Of a stretch of DNA of 64,000 nt, positions 14,201 through 57,122 are shown one piece after another. Positions within the stretch are counted from its first letter, which is position 1. The number at the start of each line of letters is the position of its first letter. The notes under the pieces were generated by a model. That model worked only from the letters and a program-made list of their open reading frames with translations. It was not told the origin of the DNA and made no database searches. The translations under genes were made by a program, and so were the position numbers. Source of the DNA: Limnephilus marmoratus (taxonomy: Eukaryota; Arthropoda; Insecta; Trichoptera; Limnephilidae); contig OU862919.1 of NCBI GenBank assembly GCA_917880885.1, positions 47,157,058-47,221,057 of the forward strand, in the 5' to 3' direction.

Positions 14201-17200
14201 AGGGCCATTGGATCTGCTCAGAACAGCTCTATAGCGGGCAACTGAGACGATGTTCTCCCGACATCTTGGTGCCCTCGTGGATTGGGACCTCCAGCCTATC
14301 CTACAGTACTTGTGTGCCTTACATCATCACTTGTGAACATCATTAATAATACAAAACCATCATATATCAACTCTAGATATGGCGTCTTACAAATTCAGTG
14401 GAATAATTCGTCACACTAATGACTAATTTTATAACAAAACTCCCCATCTAATTCCGTTGCCCCGCTTCGAAAGTATAATATATTGGAAGACAAATTTGCT
14501 CCTTGCAACAAAAGATATAAATTTCTTCGTAACCCAATTTTTGAAACCAATAATTTTGGTTTTGGTGTTATTTTTTTTTTTCTACATGAGCTCCACACAG
14601 GAAGTCATCTTTGGGGATGCTGTGTGGAGGGTTTTTATAGGGAAAGGAAGGAGAGGAGAGTTCTGAGAAGGAAAAGGTTTTAAGGGGTGGGTAGGAATCT
14701 GGGGTTCAGTGTATCCTGGTCATCCGCTCCAAGACCTAAACAAACCTCACCCCATGAACCCGGGCACCCCTGCTAAATCACCAAATGTAGCGAGCTACTT
14801 GGGGTGACCTATGTCATGGTTTTAATATCCACTAACATCAACACGCCCTGTCTACGCTTTGTTAGTCGATGTATAAAATGGTGATCGGACAACTCAGAAT
14901 CATGCAACTTCAACACCTCCTTTGAAAAGTTATTAAAAGTGATGAAAAAATATTTAAAAAATTAGGTTACTTTGGGTTAGGTTATGGGCTATTTCTCAAT
15001 TTTTTTTTTACATAACTTTTAATGATTTTTCCATAGACATGTGAATATTAGTAGGCCTGCCCCAAGTGATAAAAGCGTATTATTTCCCCCTCCCCATACC
15101 TGGACTGGGATTGAGTATGGCTTCGCGTGAATCTAAAAAATGTGACATCATCATTCTTCTGCGAGCCAGTGTCGAGCGCTCATCGGTGCATTTTACGAAA
15201 TAACACGGCAAAAAACATGGTTTGTATTTTGAAAAAGTGTAAATATATGCCATCACTCGAGATACATGGCGTGTGCTCGTCGATGTTTACAGGGTAAGTA
15301 AATTATGAAAAATTTGTATAAGATTTGTAAAACATTTGTAAAAACTTTACTTTGCCAGATTTAGACTTCGCCAATATGTTAATAACGTGGCGAGCAATTC
15401 GCGCTCCCACGTAAAAAGGTCTATTCATTCAAAAGTAGATTTTACTTTTAAGAACTAAATAGTGATATTATAATGCGAGATGCCTATATACTGTCAGATT
15501 GATTTTTTAACGAATCACAGTCATCTTCCCCTACTTCATACCGCCATAGTTGATTTTTCCCCTCATCTGTATATTCTCGTCTATTAAATTTGGATGTCTA
15601 TGGATTTTTCAAAGGGATGTTGAAATTGCACGAATCTGAGTCTGTCATGAAACCGTTACCCTTGGCTTTACCCATCGATTTATATATTAGGCATGACCAA
15701 TTACCACTCCCTAGAGACACGTAGAGGTATTGCTTGGCTTAAATATTTTTTTCAACTAATAAACGGTCACTTATCTAATAATGAGATACTGGCCCAATTA
15801 ATTTTTTTTGTACCAGAGTCTCACTCTCGAGGATGTCATCACAACCTCCTACATAGTAGAGCAAGTCGCACTAATTTATTTATGAACTCACCTGTGGGGA
15901 GAGCTACATGCTTTTTGAATGCGGTGGATAAAAAAATAGATTTATTTTTTGTGTCCTATAGCGCATTTGTAAGATTTTTGGCATTGCATTTACACTGCAT
16001 AAATGGTACAATTATAACGTCTTAGGCTATATTGCCTGTAATTGTTATAAATAAATGTACAAATTATATATAAATAAATACAGCATATGCTTTTTGCTTC
16101 AAGTGTTCAATATGAAAAAATGGAGGCGTCTACTAATATCTACAGGAATTCCAAAAACTGAAAAAATCGAACTAATATCTATGAGAATCAAAGTGTTGAC
16201 GAATATCTACAGCTCAAACTGTTGACTAATATCTATGATAACCAAAGTGTTGACGAATATCTACAGCACTGGCAGAGGTTGGATTTGCAATTATGTATAG
16301 CATATTGGAATAACGTAATATTGCGTATGCAGTTTAAAAAACTTAATTTATGTAAGTATGTATGTAAAAATCCCTGATATCGGACTATTGGACACATTTA
16401 GCTGATTAGTCCAACCTACGCTCTGTAGATATTAGTTCAACCTACGCTCTGTAGATATTAGTCAACACTCTGAAGTTCGTAGATATTAGTTCAACATATG
16501 AGCTGTAGATATTCGTCCGACATACAGGCTGTAGATATTAGTAACTGGAGTCGAAAAAATAGTGTTGCAAGTTACAACTCTGAATATAACTGCCAGTTTG
16601 TTTATAGAAATACAAATGCCTACCTGAATAGATGGCTTCGATAATTAAATCTTCAAGATCTCGTACATTTTTGATATCCAGTTCCTCGAGGAGTCGACTG
16701 TAGGGAATACATTTCTCGCACGTGGCTAGGGTAACTATGGTCAAGTGCTGCAGCTTCTTGGATTGGACGGGAGTCAGCTCCAGGAAATTGGCTTTGTCTC
16801 GCAGGTATTCTTTGTATGTGCCATATGCAAACAAATTCAGGGTCTTAAAGTGTATGTCGTAGGGGCCACCTTCGAGCTGGACAACAAAGAAAAAAGCCAT
16901 ATGAAAATTTAGTAATTTTTAAATTGACATAGATGTTTTAGGAGAAGCGTTTTGGTGGAATCTATAAAATATGTGTACATGTATATATATAAATTTTTGA
17001 TAGGCGGATTGTTCGTAGTCCCTATTCCGTATTCTATCTTCAACCCGGTGTATAGTCAACTGCGAAAAACCTAGTACGAAAGCGACTAGCATTAATAGAA
17101 AAAAATAGCATTCAACATATTAACCAAAGTAATTATTGTAATTGAAAAAGTAGAGAGTATTTTTCATGGTTTGTTTCTCCAATGGATGTATTCTAACCTC

Positions 17201-17574
17201 AAAATATTGAAATCATTAACATAACTTTTGCGAAACTACTGCCAATAAATGCGTTAGTATTAATAGTAAATCATTTTAGAGGTGTTATTACAATTCCCAA
17301 ACGATAAAAAAATTATTTTGAAGGTATATTTTTGCTGGAACAATGAAATTTGCAAAGGATGACATAGCAGTGTAGGTACACAAACCTCTTTCAAATTGGG
17401 CATATCCAGAAGTTCGCCGAAGACGTGAACTCCTGGGGCTTCTAGAACTTGTTTTATTAATTCTGCACAAGCGTTGCCTTTGGTACCTTTCGCTAATAAA
17501 ATAAATTGTTCTAGAGGATTATTGCCGGAAACCGCCAGTGGCGTGGCTCCGTCCCCTTTATCTATAGTCATCAT
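5047..17574 (-). CDS. CSN7: COP9 signalosome complex subunit 7 (whole gene, four coding exons)
   Basis: CSN7 is a PCI-domain subunit of the COP9 signalosome, the nuclear/cytosolic complex that removes NEDD8 from cullins. Joining 17574-17386, 16876-16624, 11836-11616 and 5202-5047 gives 272 codons, against about 275 in the human paralogue. Every junction has GT-AG ends and matching phases (0, 1, 0). Recognisable family stretches are [12 protein letters not shown] near the N-terminus, LNLFAYGTY and HLTIVTLA in the PCI helical part, the winged-helix segment [20 protein letters not shown], then DIIHGKLDQ and REWC, and a C-terminal [15 protein letters not shown] coiled helix with a basic tail ending FWQKTT. 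The start is the first ATG of an ATG-ATG pair; the second is equally possible. Introns 2 and 3 (4.8 and 6.4 kb) are filled with transposons. The gene appears intact. Confidence 0.96.
5490..6076 (+). mobile_element. Internally deleted mariner element, copy 1 (587 bp)
   Basis: TA duplications (5488-5489 and 6077-6078) flank inverted ends that share GATCAAAAAGTTTTAGGAC. The interior fuses the 5' end to the C-terminal third of a mariner transposase. A second copy of nearly the same size, with the same deletion layout, lies at 52945-53527, so the pair forms a transmitted MITE-like subfamily. Confidence 0.92.
5661..6022 (+). pseudogene. Mariner transposase C-terminal fragment
   Basis: The translation contains HNDNAPSH and [12 protein letters not shown], the mariner catalytic-core region where the third acidic residue normally sits (SPxLAPCDFFLF). 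Here Asn replaces that Asp. The frame is stopped by TGA at 5967-5969, in a position where the sister copy keeps a Cys codon (TGC), then continues in frame as [17 protein letters not shown]. Catalytically dead on both counts. Confidence 0.9.
6097..6431 (-). repeat. Rep-A retroposon copy 2
   Basis: Starts after a poly-T run (poly-A on the minus strand) with the GAGCTCCACACAGGAGGCCC end and runs to CCTCCCAAATTG. The CTGAGG...CCTCAG segments near the poly-T end form a hairpin. It lies in CSN7 intron 3, sense to the gene. Confidence 0.75.
6429..6465. repeat. Palindrome with 15-bp arms
   Basis: The arms 6429-6443 and 6451-6465 are exact reverse complements around a 7-nt loop, directly at the end of the Rep-A copy. 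It may be a target-site palindrome or the stem of a small element. Confidence 0.7.
6466..7246. other. Intronic DNA, nothing recognised
   Basis: CSN7 intron 3 sequence with a GC-rich patch near 6648-6672. Short ORFs only; no family recognised. Confidence 0.4.
7247..7574 (-). repeat. Rep-A retroposon copy 3
   Basis: Lacks the poly-A-proximal hairpin part but carries the middle block (GGGAAGGAAAAAGGTATGAG) and the terminal block through GTAACCATACCCACCTCCCA. Diverged from the consensus. Minus orientation. Confidence 0.7.
8086..8277. repeat. 35-bp tandem repeat, about 5.5 copies
   Basis: The unit ATCTTAAAAAATACATTGAA plus ACTTGTAGTGGGTAC is repeated almost without change inside the hAT element. 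Near-identity of the copies points to recent expansion or an assembly-sensitive array. Confidence 0.9.
8387..8503 (+). pseudogene. hAT transposase C-terminal remnant
   Basis: The plus strand reads [12 protein letters not shown], then [18 protein letters not shown] and IHHN. This is the SERLFS-type core of the hAT dimerisation region. Only this last exon-like piece of the transposase survives. Confidence 0.85.
8764..9407. mobile_element. MITE with CATAGACAT-type ends, copy 1 (644 bp)
   Basis: Exact 8-bp duplications AATCAGGC (8756-8763 and 9408-9415). The ends are CACGGACAT and ATGTCTATG, imperfect inverted repeats. The interior matches 15032-15602 along most of its length. No ORF. Superfamily unresolved. 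Confidence 0.88.
9408..9639. other. Intronic AT-rich DNA, nothing recognised
   Basis: Short AT-rich stretch of CSN7 intron 3 between two elements; no feature seen. Confidence 0.4.
9915..10257. mobile_element. pogo/Tigger-like MITE (343 bp)
   Basis: The ends CAGTAGAGCCTCGCTAATC and GGATTAGCGATGCCCTACTG are inverted and flanked by TA on both sides. This is the classic Tigger/pogo end style with TA duplication. No transposase ORF inside. Confidence 0.88.
10439..11293. mobile_element. Buster-like hAT element remnant (855 bp)
   Basis: Inverted ends CAGTGGTGGGCAAACTTTC and GTACTTAGCCCATCACTG. The flanks ACTTAGAT and GTTTAGAT agree at six of eight positions with TA at the centre, as in the nnnTAnnn Buster-type duplication. 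It carries a transposase C-terminus on the minus strand. Confidence 0.85.
10594..10905 (-). pseudogene. hAT transposase C-terminal fragment
   Basis: Minus-strand frame with [34 protein letters not shown] and ending HSNKS. This is the C-terminal dimerisation block of hAT transposases close to vertebrate ZBED5/GTF2IRD2-like proteins. More transposase-like sequence lies at 10906-11160 but with a stop (TTTTAG) and frame loss. Confidence 0.8.
11294..11615. other. End of the GTGTAATT element plus intron flank
   Basis: Holds the right arm of the 9640-11562 element and about 50 bp of intron up to the CSN7 exon 3 donor. Nothing else seen. Confidence 0.4.
11616..11836 (-). CDS. CSN7: CSN7 exon 3
   Basis: Acceptor TTTGCAG opens the exon in phase 1 with [20 protein letters not shown]. 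It continues with the PCI winged-helix end and [20 protein letters not shown], ending KDSIEQE at the donor GTGAGG. The exon is markedly GC-richer than its introns. Confidence 0.95.
12096..12762. mobile_element. TTAA-target MITE, family 3 (667 bp)
   Basis: TTAA on both sides (12092-12095, 12763-12766). The ends CCCTTCGAAT and, reversed, CCCGTCTAAT are similar. Near its right end a 60-bp block containing GGGTCTCCTGT is duplicated. No ORF. Confidence 0.7.
12968..13406 (-). repeat. Rep-A retroposon copy 4 (near full length)
   Basis: About 440 bp covering all blocks of the Rep-A consensus from the AAAGGAAAACAATTTCCCTA hairpin region to CCTCCCAAATTA. Lies in CSN7 intron 2, sense to the gene. Confidence 0.78.
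13441..13745 (-). pseudogene. LINE C-terminal fragment (RTE-like type L1)
   Basis: The minus strand encodes [20 protein letters not shown] then [13 protein letters not shown] and [15 protein letters not shown]. This is the RxGRPRxxW-type C-terminal tail after the RT of many RTE/I-like LINEs. Related pieces occur at 21290-21545, 35140-35241 and 44965-45318. Confidence 0.8.
13746..14572. other. Intronic DNA with an unassigned GC-richer block
   Basis: 13915-14345 is less AT-rich than its surroundings (ACCTCGCTCTGACCTGCTTC region) and may be an old repeat, since GGACCTCCAGCCTATCC resembles a sequence near 3690. No open frame or element ends could be defined. Confidence 0.35.
14573..14818 (-). 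repeat. Rep-A retroposon copy 5 (with internal deletion)
   Basis: Begins at a poly-T run followed by ACATGAGCTCCACACAGGA. It lacks the first hairpin half and stops at GGGGTGACCTATG, before the shared end. Confidence 0.75.
15032..15602. mobile_element. MITE with CATAGACAT ends, copy 2 (571 bp)
   Basis: Exact 8-bp duplications GATTTTTC (15024-15031 and 15603-15610) flank CATAGACAT...ATGTCTATG, a perfect 9-bp terminal inverted repeat. The interior matches copy 1 at 8764-9407, including ACGAAATAACACG and GCGAGCAATTCGCGCTCCCA-type segments. Confidence 0.92.
15618..16025 (+). pseudogene. LINE C-terminal fragment (CR1/Jockey-like)
   Basis: The plus frame reads [20 protein letters not shown] then [20 protein letters not shown] and later [14 protein letters not shown] with DLFF. 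The layout (RR-xx-hydrophobic-LVNG..I..PELL, VP, R.N...NSP..R....N) is the conserved end of CR1/Jockey ORF2. The upstream part is in another frame, so it is a dead 3' fragment. Confidence 0.75.
16122..16552 (-). mobile_element. 431-bp element with inverted AATATCTACAG arrays, copy 1
   Basis: 8-bp duplications GAAAAAAT (16114-16121 and 16553-16560). The element is exactly 431 bp and is the reverse complement of the two copies at 18035-18904. Each end has about five CTAATATCTACAG / CGAATATCTACAG motifs spaced 25-30 bp, pointing inwards from both ends around a core of about 165 bp. It ends 71 bp from CSN7 exon 2, inside intron 2. No ORF. Confidence 0.93.
16624..16876 (-). CDS. CSN7: CSN7 exon 2
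   Basis: Acceptor TGTCCAG at 16877 and donor GTAGGC at 16623. Encodes [20 protein letters not shown] through the PCI winged helix to [12 protein letters not shown]. Phase 0 in, phase 1 out. Confidence 0.95.
17386..17574 (-). CDS. CSN7: CSN7 exon 1 (start)
   Basis: 63 codons from ATG-ATG to LKE at donor GTTTGT. It contains [15 protein letters not shown] and [20 protein letters not shown], the family N-terminus. No upstream in-frame ATG seems required. Confidence 0.94.
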
Positions 17575-18034
17575 GATGGCTGATATTTAGCGTCAATTAT
17601 TTATTAACTCAATTTGTGTTAACAATTGCTTGACGCTTTTCAAGATGATGCAGTTAAATTTATTTCCTAAACAAAAAATAACAGTAGCAAGACTCAAAAC
17701 TGACAACCGATTTTGTATGCCTTTTTAATCTGACAAAAGTGTAAAACATTAACTAACCAGTCAAAATTAATTTTGAAAGTACCTACCTACTATCTGAGCA
17801 TCTTCATTTTTTAAATTTATAATTTAATTGTTTTGAGAATGTTTTTCTTTTCACGTTATGCAAAAAATATATTATTAGTTTAATAAATTTGTTACAAGTT
17901 AACGTTATTTCGCTTTTTACCTATAATAATATATTTTCTCACTATCAATACATATTTTTAAAATTATTATCAAATATTGCAAATTTTAAAAGTAGTTTTG
18001 ATCTGAAAAGTAGTTTCATAGCATAACATTTTTT

Positions 18035-18904
18035 GACTCCAGATACTAATATCTACAGCCTGTATGTTTGACGAATATCTACAGTTCATATGTTGAACTA
18101 ATATCTACGAACTTCAGAGTGTTGACTAATATCTACAGAGCGTAGGTTGAACTAATATCTACAGAGCGTAGGTTGGACTAATCAGCTAAATGTGTCCAAT
18201 AGTCCGATATTAGGGATTTTTACATACATACTTACATAAATTAAGTTTTTTAAACTGCATACGCAATATTACGTTATTCCAATATGCTATACATAATTGC
18301 AAATCCAACGACTCCAGATACTAATATCTACAGCCTGTATGTCTGACGAATATCTACAGCTCATATGTTGAACTAATATCTACGAACTTCAGAGTGTTGA
18401 CTAATATCTACAGAGCGTAGGTTGAACTAATATCTACAGAGCGTAGGTTGGACTTATCAGCTAAATGTGTCCAATAGTCCGATATTAGGGATATTTACGT
18501 ACATACTTACATAAATTAAGTTTTTTAAACTGCATACGCAATATTACGTTATTCCAATATGCTATACATAATTGCAAATCCAACCTCTGCCAGTGCTGTA
18601 GATATTCGTCAACACTTTGGTTCTTATAGATATTAGTCAACAGTTTGAGCTGTAGATATTCGTCAACACTTTGGTTTCCATAGATATTAGTTCGATTTTT
18701 TCAGTTTTTGGAATTCCTGTAGATATTAGTAGACGCCTCCAATCCAACCTCTGCCAGTACTGTAGATATTCGTCAACACTTTGGTTCTCGTAGATATTAA
18801 TCAACAGTTTGAGCTGTAGATATTCGTCAACACTTTGATTCCCATAGATATTAGTTCGATTTTTTCAATTTTTGGAATTCCTGTAGATATTAGTAGACGC
18901 CTCC
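18035..18904 (+). mobile_element. 431-bp element, copy 2 (outer), interrupted by copy 3
   Basis: Outer element flanked by CATTTTTT (18027-18034, 18905-18912). Left part 18035-18301 plus site 18302-18309 plus right part 18749-18904 adds up to exactly 431 bp once the inner copy and one target duplication are removed. Termini are GACTCCAG at the left and GACGCCTCC at the right, followed on each side by the inward-facing motif arrays. Confidence 0.94.
18310..18740 (+). mobile_element. 431-bp element, copy 3, inserted into copy 2
   Basis: Complete copy from GACTCC to GCCTCC, 431 bp, flanked by exact AATCCAAC duplications (18302-18309 and 18741-18748) that are single in the uninterrupted copies. 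It proves the termini and the 8-bp target duplication. Very similar to its host copy, so both are young. Confidence 0.95.
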
Positions 18905-19885
18905 CATTTTTTAACGTACGATATTCATAAACTTTAAATGTTTTTTTGTCTATCCGAGTTTGCTGAAGTCAGTGTCAGTTGAAGTTATATTGATTCTAAA
19001 TTTATGTAAATGGAGAGAAGCGAAGAATTGAGAGTAATCTGTTTATTAAAGGTTTAAATGTAATTTCTATTTGCAAAACATGTAATTTGAAGAAACAAAA
19101 ACGTTTAGGAACCTAGGTAAATAAAAATAAGAAATCGACATTTTCGTGATAATATTTGTGAACGTGGCTTTATAAAAAAATCTGGTTCCTACTTTAGTGG
19201 GAGTTGCCATAACCTCTCCAAAACGCAAAAACTTCCTCATTTTTATAATTTTCGCTAAGTTGGCTAAACATAATTATTTCTGGGGAAATTATTTATTAAT
19301 TGATTGGTATTTACGCAAACATCCATAAATAATAAAATGGCGACCAATCCTTCTAGGTTGGCGTATCACCGCGCGTAATGTGTGTGTTGATGGTGTTAAA
19401 AACGTTTACATGTATTCGGTTGCCTGTATTTGAAGGCCTCGCTTAGCGTCGTTTGTTGTTACCTCTTCAGAGCTCGCGTTCAAATGCTTGTATCGATGGG
19501 AATGTAATTTCAATTTTAGGACCAGCGTCTCTTTGGAACATAACGTTTGGACAATGTATCGAAAACAAGTGTTCGTATCAACCCTTTCAAACTAGTCCTC
19601 CCTAATTTAAATCAATCAAACACAATCTTAAGTTGCCTTAATTGATATTTATAATAAGGTTGTTACTACCAGCTGTCTGAAAAGGCGGTAAACGGAGTTA
19701 GTTTACACGAAATTCTGTGGAATAATTTGTGAAATACTCGTGATCTGCACTTGGTTTATTTTTTGAAATGTATGGATTTAGAAAATCATGCAAAGTGATT
19801 GCGGTCAGTCAGAAGTTTTGAGGACTAAGAATAAATAAGAAGTGTAAGTGCGACGATGTTCTGACGTATCCAGTAAGACTCCACA

Positions 19886-53883
<33,998 letters not shown>

Positions 53884-54385
53884 GTATGCACCCAAAGGCA
53901 ATAAATGTACTTATCATTAAGAAACCCTAAGTATTCTTCTTCTTCAGTTACTATGTTTTGTGAACAGGGGTGGCTAAAGAAAATCTCTTATCTCCCCTCC
54001 CTACCCTACCCTATTTGATGGAGATGGATCAACATTTTTATTGACTCCCGAAAATGGCTGAAACTAACCTTTTCTCCTCCCATCTCCATGGCCAAAAAAT
54101 ATTTCTCTTGTTTTCCTCCTGCTCAAGACTATCGGAGTCAATTACTGCATATATGATTCGAATAGTGAAACACGTGGTAATTTTATACCCGTTCATTTCC
54201 ATAGAATAATGAATGAAGAATATCATAGAGCACACAATAGAGATTAAGCGTATGTAATACCCTCGGAACATTTCGTAAACTGTCAAAATGTGTTCATTTT
54301 TACATCGCTAGATGGCAGTAGGGGTGTCTTCCCAGATTTCAAAAGGTCAACATTATACTTGCGTTATGTACATCCAAGCACAGTA
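53884..54385. other. Intron or downstream sequence, nothing recognised
   Basis: No further finger exon visible here; AT-rich. Confidence 0.4.
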
Positions 54386-54775
54386 TTTTTTAAATAACGA
54401 AGTAAAAAACAAACCAATAACAAAGTGTGGTTTGTTTATGGAACTTATTCTGTTGGTAGAATATTTAGTATGATCCTTTTTATAAATGTTTCATAATTTG
54501 CTTGTTCTTGGTTCTTCCACATAGGCTTACATTATAAACAGCGTTTGGAATCTCGTGGTTGACATTTGGAGTCGATTTAAAGGTGTTTTTTTTATAAATT
54601 TAACTTCTAAATATTCAGTCGTTTATTGTTTTTTAAACTATATTTTCTAGAATTCATCATTATTATTACTATCCCCAAATTGGAAACGTATATTTGATAG
54701 AATAACTATACATATTAATAACATCATTAATAATATTGACTTCGAGAAATAAAAGAAAGTTTCTTTTTTATTTAT
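54386..54775. repeat. Dispersed repeat, about 390 bp, copy 1
   Basis: Nearly identical to 56043-56434 in direct orientation (GTATGATCCTTTTTATAAATG region). At its right end lies ACTAGCTGGTACCCGGCATG, a segment often seen in abundant insect repeats. Confidence 0.85.
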
Positions 54776-55254
54776 ATACTAGCTGGTACCCGGCATGCGT
54801 TGCTATGCCATTTAAGATGAATATACACGTGAAATCCTATTTAGATACTATTTTGATTAATCTTTACGACGAATCGGCTTACAGCATGAACATCAAAAAA
54901 TATGCTACGGATAAATCGAAGCTTTTACTAGCGTTTCTATGTATTGGAATCACAATAAAATTATTATTTACGTAACAAAAAATATAAACGTAAACCACAA
55001 AAAAAAAAGTTTTTTCATGACTTAACTACGAAGTAATACAAGAAACCATTTTTAAAAAATACCCCTTTATGGCTAAGACTATTTTTGAGGTTTTCTATGT
55101 TCTAACTTTTTTTCGTTCTTATAAAATTATGCACAAAATAAATAAAAACCACCTTTTCGCTTACTAGCCTCGTGCAAAAAGACGCTCAATTTTAAAATTT
55201 TGCAGGCATGAAATTCGAAATATTTCTAGCGTTTATATTCCTCTTAATAAAGAA

Positions 55255-55465
55255 ATTGTTTCTCCCTGCGCGTCCTTTCCCATTCGTCCCGTTTACCTTT
55301 CTCTCCCCTTCCTCTCTCGCGGCCCCTTCCCCTCTCACGTTCCCACTCCTCCACCTTCCCTCTCCTCACTCTACTCAACCCCTTCCCCCGTCCCGCGAAC
55401 CCCACTCCCGAGTTCCCCTCCCCCCCTCCCGTATTCCTTCCTTTCCCATTCGTCCCGTTCCCTTA
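55255..55465. repeat. Pyrimidine-rich tract
   Basis: About 210 bp of C/T-rich plus strand with TTCCCATTCGTCCCGTT present at both ends (55276 and 55444). The open frame across it is compositional, not a gene. Confidence 0.8.
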
Positions 55466-55467
55466 CT

Positions 55468-55590
55468 GATTACCATGCTATTCAATCTGATTTTGAGATT
55501 ATTAGTGTAAATTTAAGTAAAGTACGAACCTATGATCACAATGTTGGGAACACGTGTCATTAAAATCATAAAAAGTCAAAAAAATTCTCG
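55468..55590. repeat. Dispersed repeat shared with 62045-62165
   Basis: GATTACCATGCTATTCAATC and GAACACGTGTCAT appear in both copies over about 120 bp with few differences. The second copy lies in an intron of the Mutator-YqaJ gene. Confidence 0.8.
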
Positions 55591-55911
55591 CGAGTCCACG
55601 CTCCAAACACACTTTAAAAAATTAAAACAAATATTGCATTTTATCTAACTGACAGAGAGTGATTTTTTCTTTTAAAAATGCATATTTCATCGTCGTAATT
55701 AACATGGCGGTCCTTGAAAAATGACATTTCGCGTTTTTTAAATTAAAAAAAAAAAAAATTAGCGCAATATTTTTCAATCCCGGTTACTGAATTACTTATT
55801 ACTAACCATTATTTACCTAGTACAATTTGTTTTATTTTTTAAAAGTGTTTTTTAAGGATGTATTATGAATATACGTAAATAGGTTATGAGAATTCGCCTT
55901 TTCAAACTTTG

Positions 55912-56035
55912 ACACCTCATAGTGTGGAAGATACTCCCAGTATCGCCCTGGTGCAAGACCACCATTCAGAATTGAAACGCTGATTAAAATGGCTTTAGCC
56001 GTGTTTAGTAACCAGATCTAAATAGCCAGGTACTT
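55912..56035 (+). repeat. tRNA-headed SINE, copy 5 (body only)
   Basis: Matches the SINE body (GTGGAAGATACTCCCAGTAT, ATGGCTTTAGCCGTGTTTAG) without the tRNA head and without the far end. Confidence 0.75.
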
Positions 56036-56042
56036 ACAGGTA

Positions 56043-56434
56043 TTTTTAAATATCGAAGTAAAAAAACAAACCAATAACAAAGTGTGGTTTGTTGATGGAA
56101 CTTATTATGTTGGTAGAATAATTAGTATGATCCTTTTTATAAATGTTTCATCTTTTACTTGTTCATGGTCCTTTCACATAGGCTTCCATTATAAACAGCG
56201 TTTGGAATCTCGTGGTTCACATTTGGAGTCGATTTAATGAAGTTTTTTTTTTAAATTTTACTTCTAAATATTCAGTCGTTTATTGTTTTTTAAACTAGAT
56301 ATTTTCTAGAATTCATCATTATTATTACTATCCCCAAATTCTAAACGTATATTTGATAGAATATCTATAAATATTAATAACATCATTAATAATATTGACT
56401 TCGAGAAATAAAAGAAAGTTTCTTTTTTATTTAT
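56043..56434. repeat. Dispersed repeat, about 390 bp, copy 2
   Basis: Direct copy of 54386-54775, interrupted on its right by a mariner-type MITE at 56436. Confidence 0.85.
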
Positions 56435-56435
56435 A

Positions 56436-56820
56436 CAACGTGTCCGGAAACTCGTAGTACAAGCGGGAAACTGGTGAACCTACATCACGTAGAGAACCCA
56501 AAAAACTTATTTTTTTCGATCTAAGCATTTCGATTTTAATATTATTTTTTTCCTATTTTTCCATTTTTTCGGCAACTAAAGGGTTAAAAAAATTTTTGAG
56601 CCCGGTTTACCCTTCGTAGCATTTTATAAGACATTACACAGCTGAAATCAACCCCCTAATGAAAATTTTTTTCAAATTTAACCCAAAAAATTCCAACTTC
56701 GGACCCGATTTACTCGAAAACGAAAGCTCAAATCAAAAAAAGTTAAACCACAAAATCGACTCCAAATGTGATGTGGATTCTCCAGTTTCCCGCTTGTACT
56801 ACGAGTTTCCGGACACCTTG
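56436..56820. mobile_element. Mariner/Tc1-type MITE (385 bp)
   Basis: TA on both sides; ends CAACGTGTCCGGAAACTCG and CGAGTTTCCGGACACCTTG, inverted repeat of about 40 bp continuing as TAGTACAAGCGGGAAACTGG. The internal 69-codon frame is not recognisable. Confidence 0.88.
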
Positions 56821-57122
56821 TATATTTATTCTGTGTTATTTAGTACAACTACACAATATATTTTTTAATCATGGCAGTAGCTGTCGTGCAAGGCTGCAGA
56901 AAACCATGACAAAACTGCAGCGACACTCTTTATTTTAATAAAACATACATATAATAAAAATCGTTTATTCCAGAACTAGCGAATTCCAGGCAGAGCTCGC
57001 TATTATATGTATACATATAGAAACCATCGCGGACATGCACACATAAAATTCCCAAAAGTGTCATCGCAATTGGATGAACGGTTAGCAACGCATAATTTCA
57101 TGATGCCAGAACTCACTATATA

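Larger units (their letters stand above)
17575..19885. promoter_or_regulatory. Head-to-head intergenic region between CSN7 and the zinc-finger gene
   Basis: About 2.3 kb separates the two divergent start codons. It must hold both 5' UTRs and promoters, possibly shared. 18035-18904 is transposon. The strip at 19340-19560 is less AT-rich with several CG dinucleotides and is the likeliest core-promoter/5' UTR area for the zinc-finger gene; no TATA box or initiator could be assigned with confidence. Confidence 0.4.

Noticed and set aside
16122..18904. CRISPR-like look of regularly spaced AATATCTACAG motifs
   Set aside because: The context is eukaryotic, the motif is 11-13 bp, the intervals are conserved between copies rather than unique, and the whole block has transposon ends with 8-bp duplications.
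54780..55000. 79-codon ORF at 54736-54975 as a small gene
   Set aside because: It begins in a dispersed 390-bp repeat and shows no family signature; probably part of a repeat.
55208..55510. 100-codon Pro-rich ORF
   Set aside because: It crosses a pyrimidine-rich tract and reads as low complexity; no start context or splice support.
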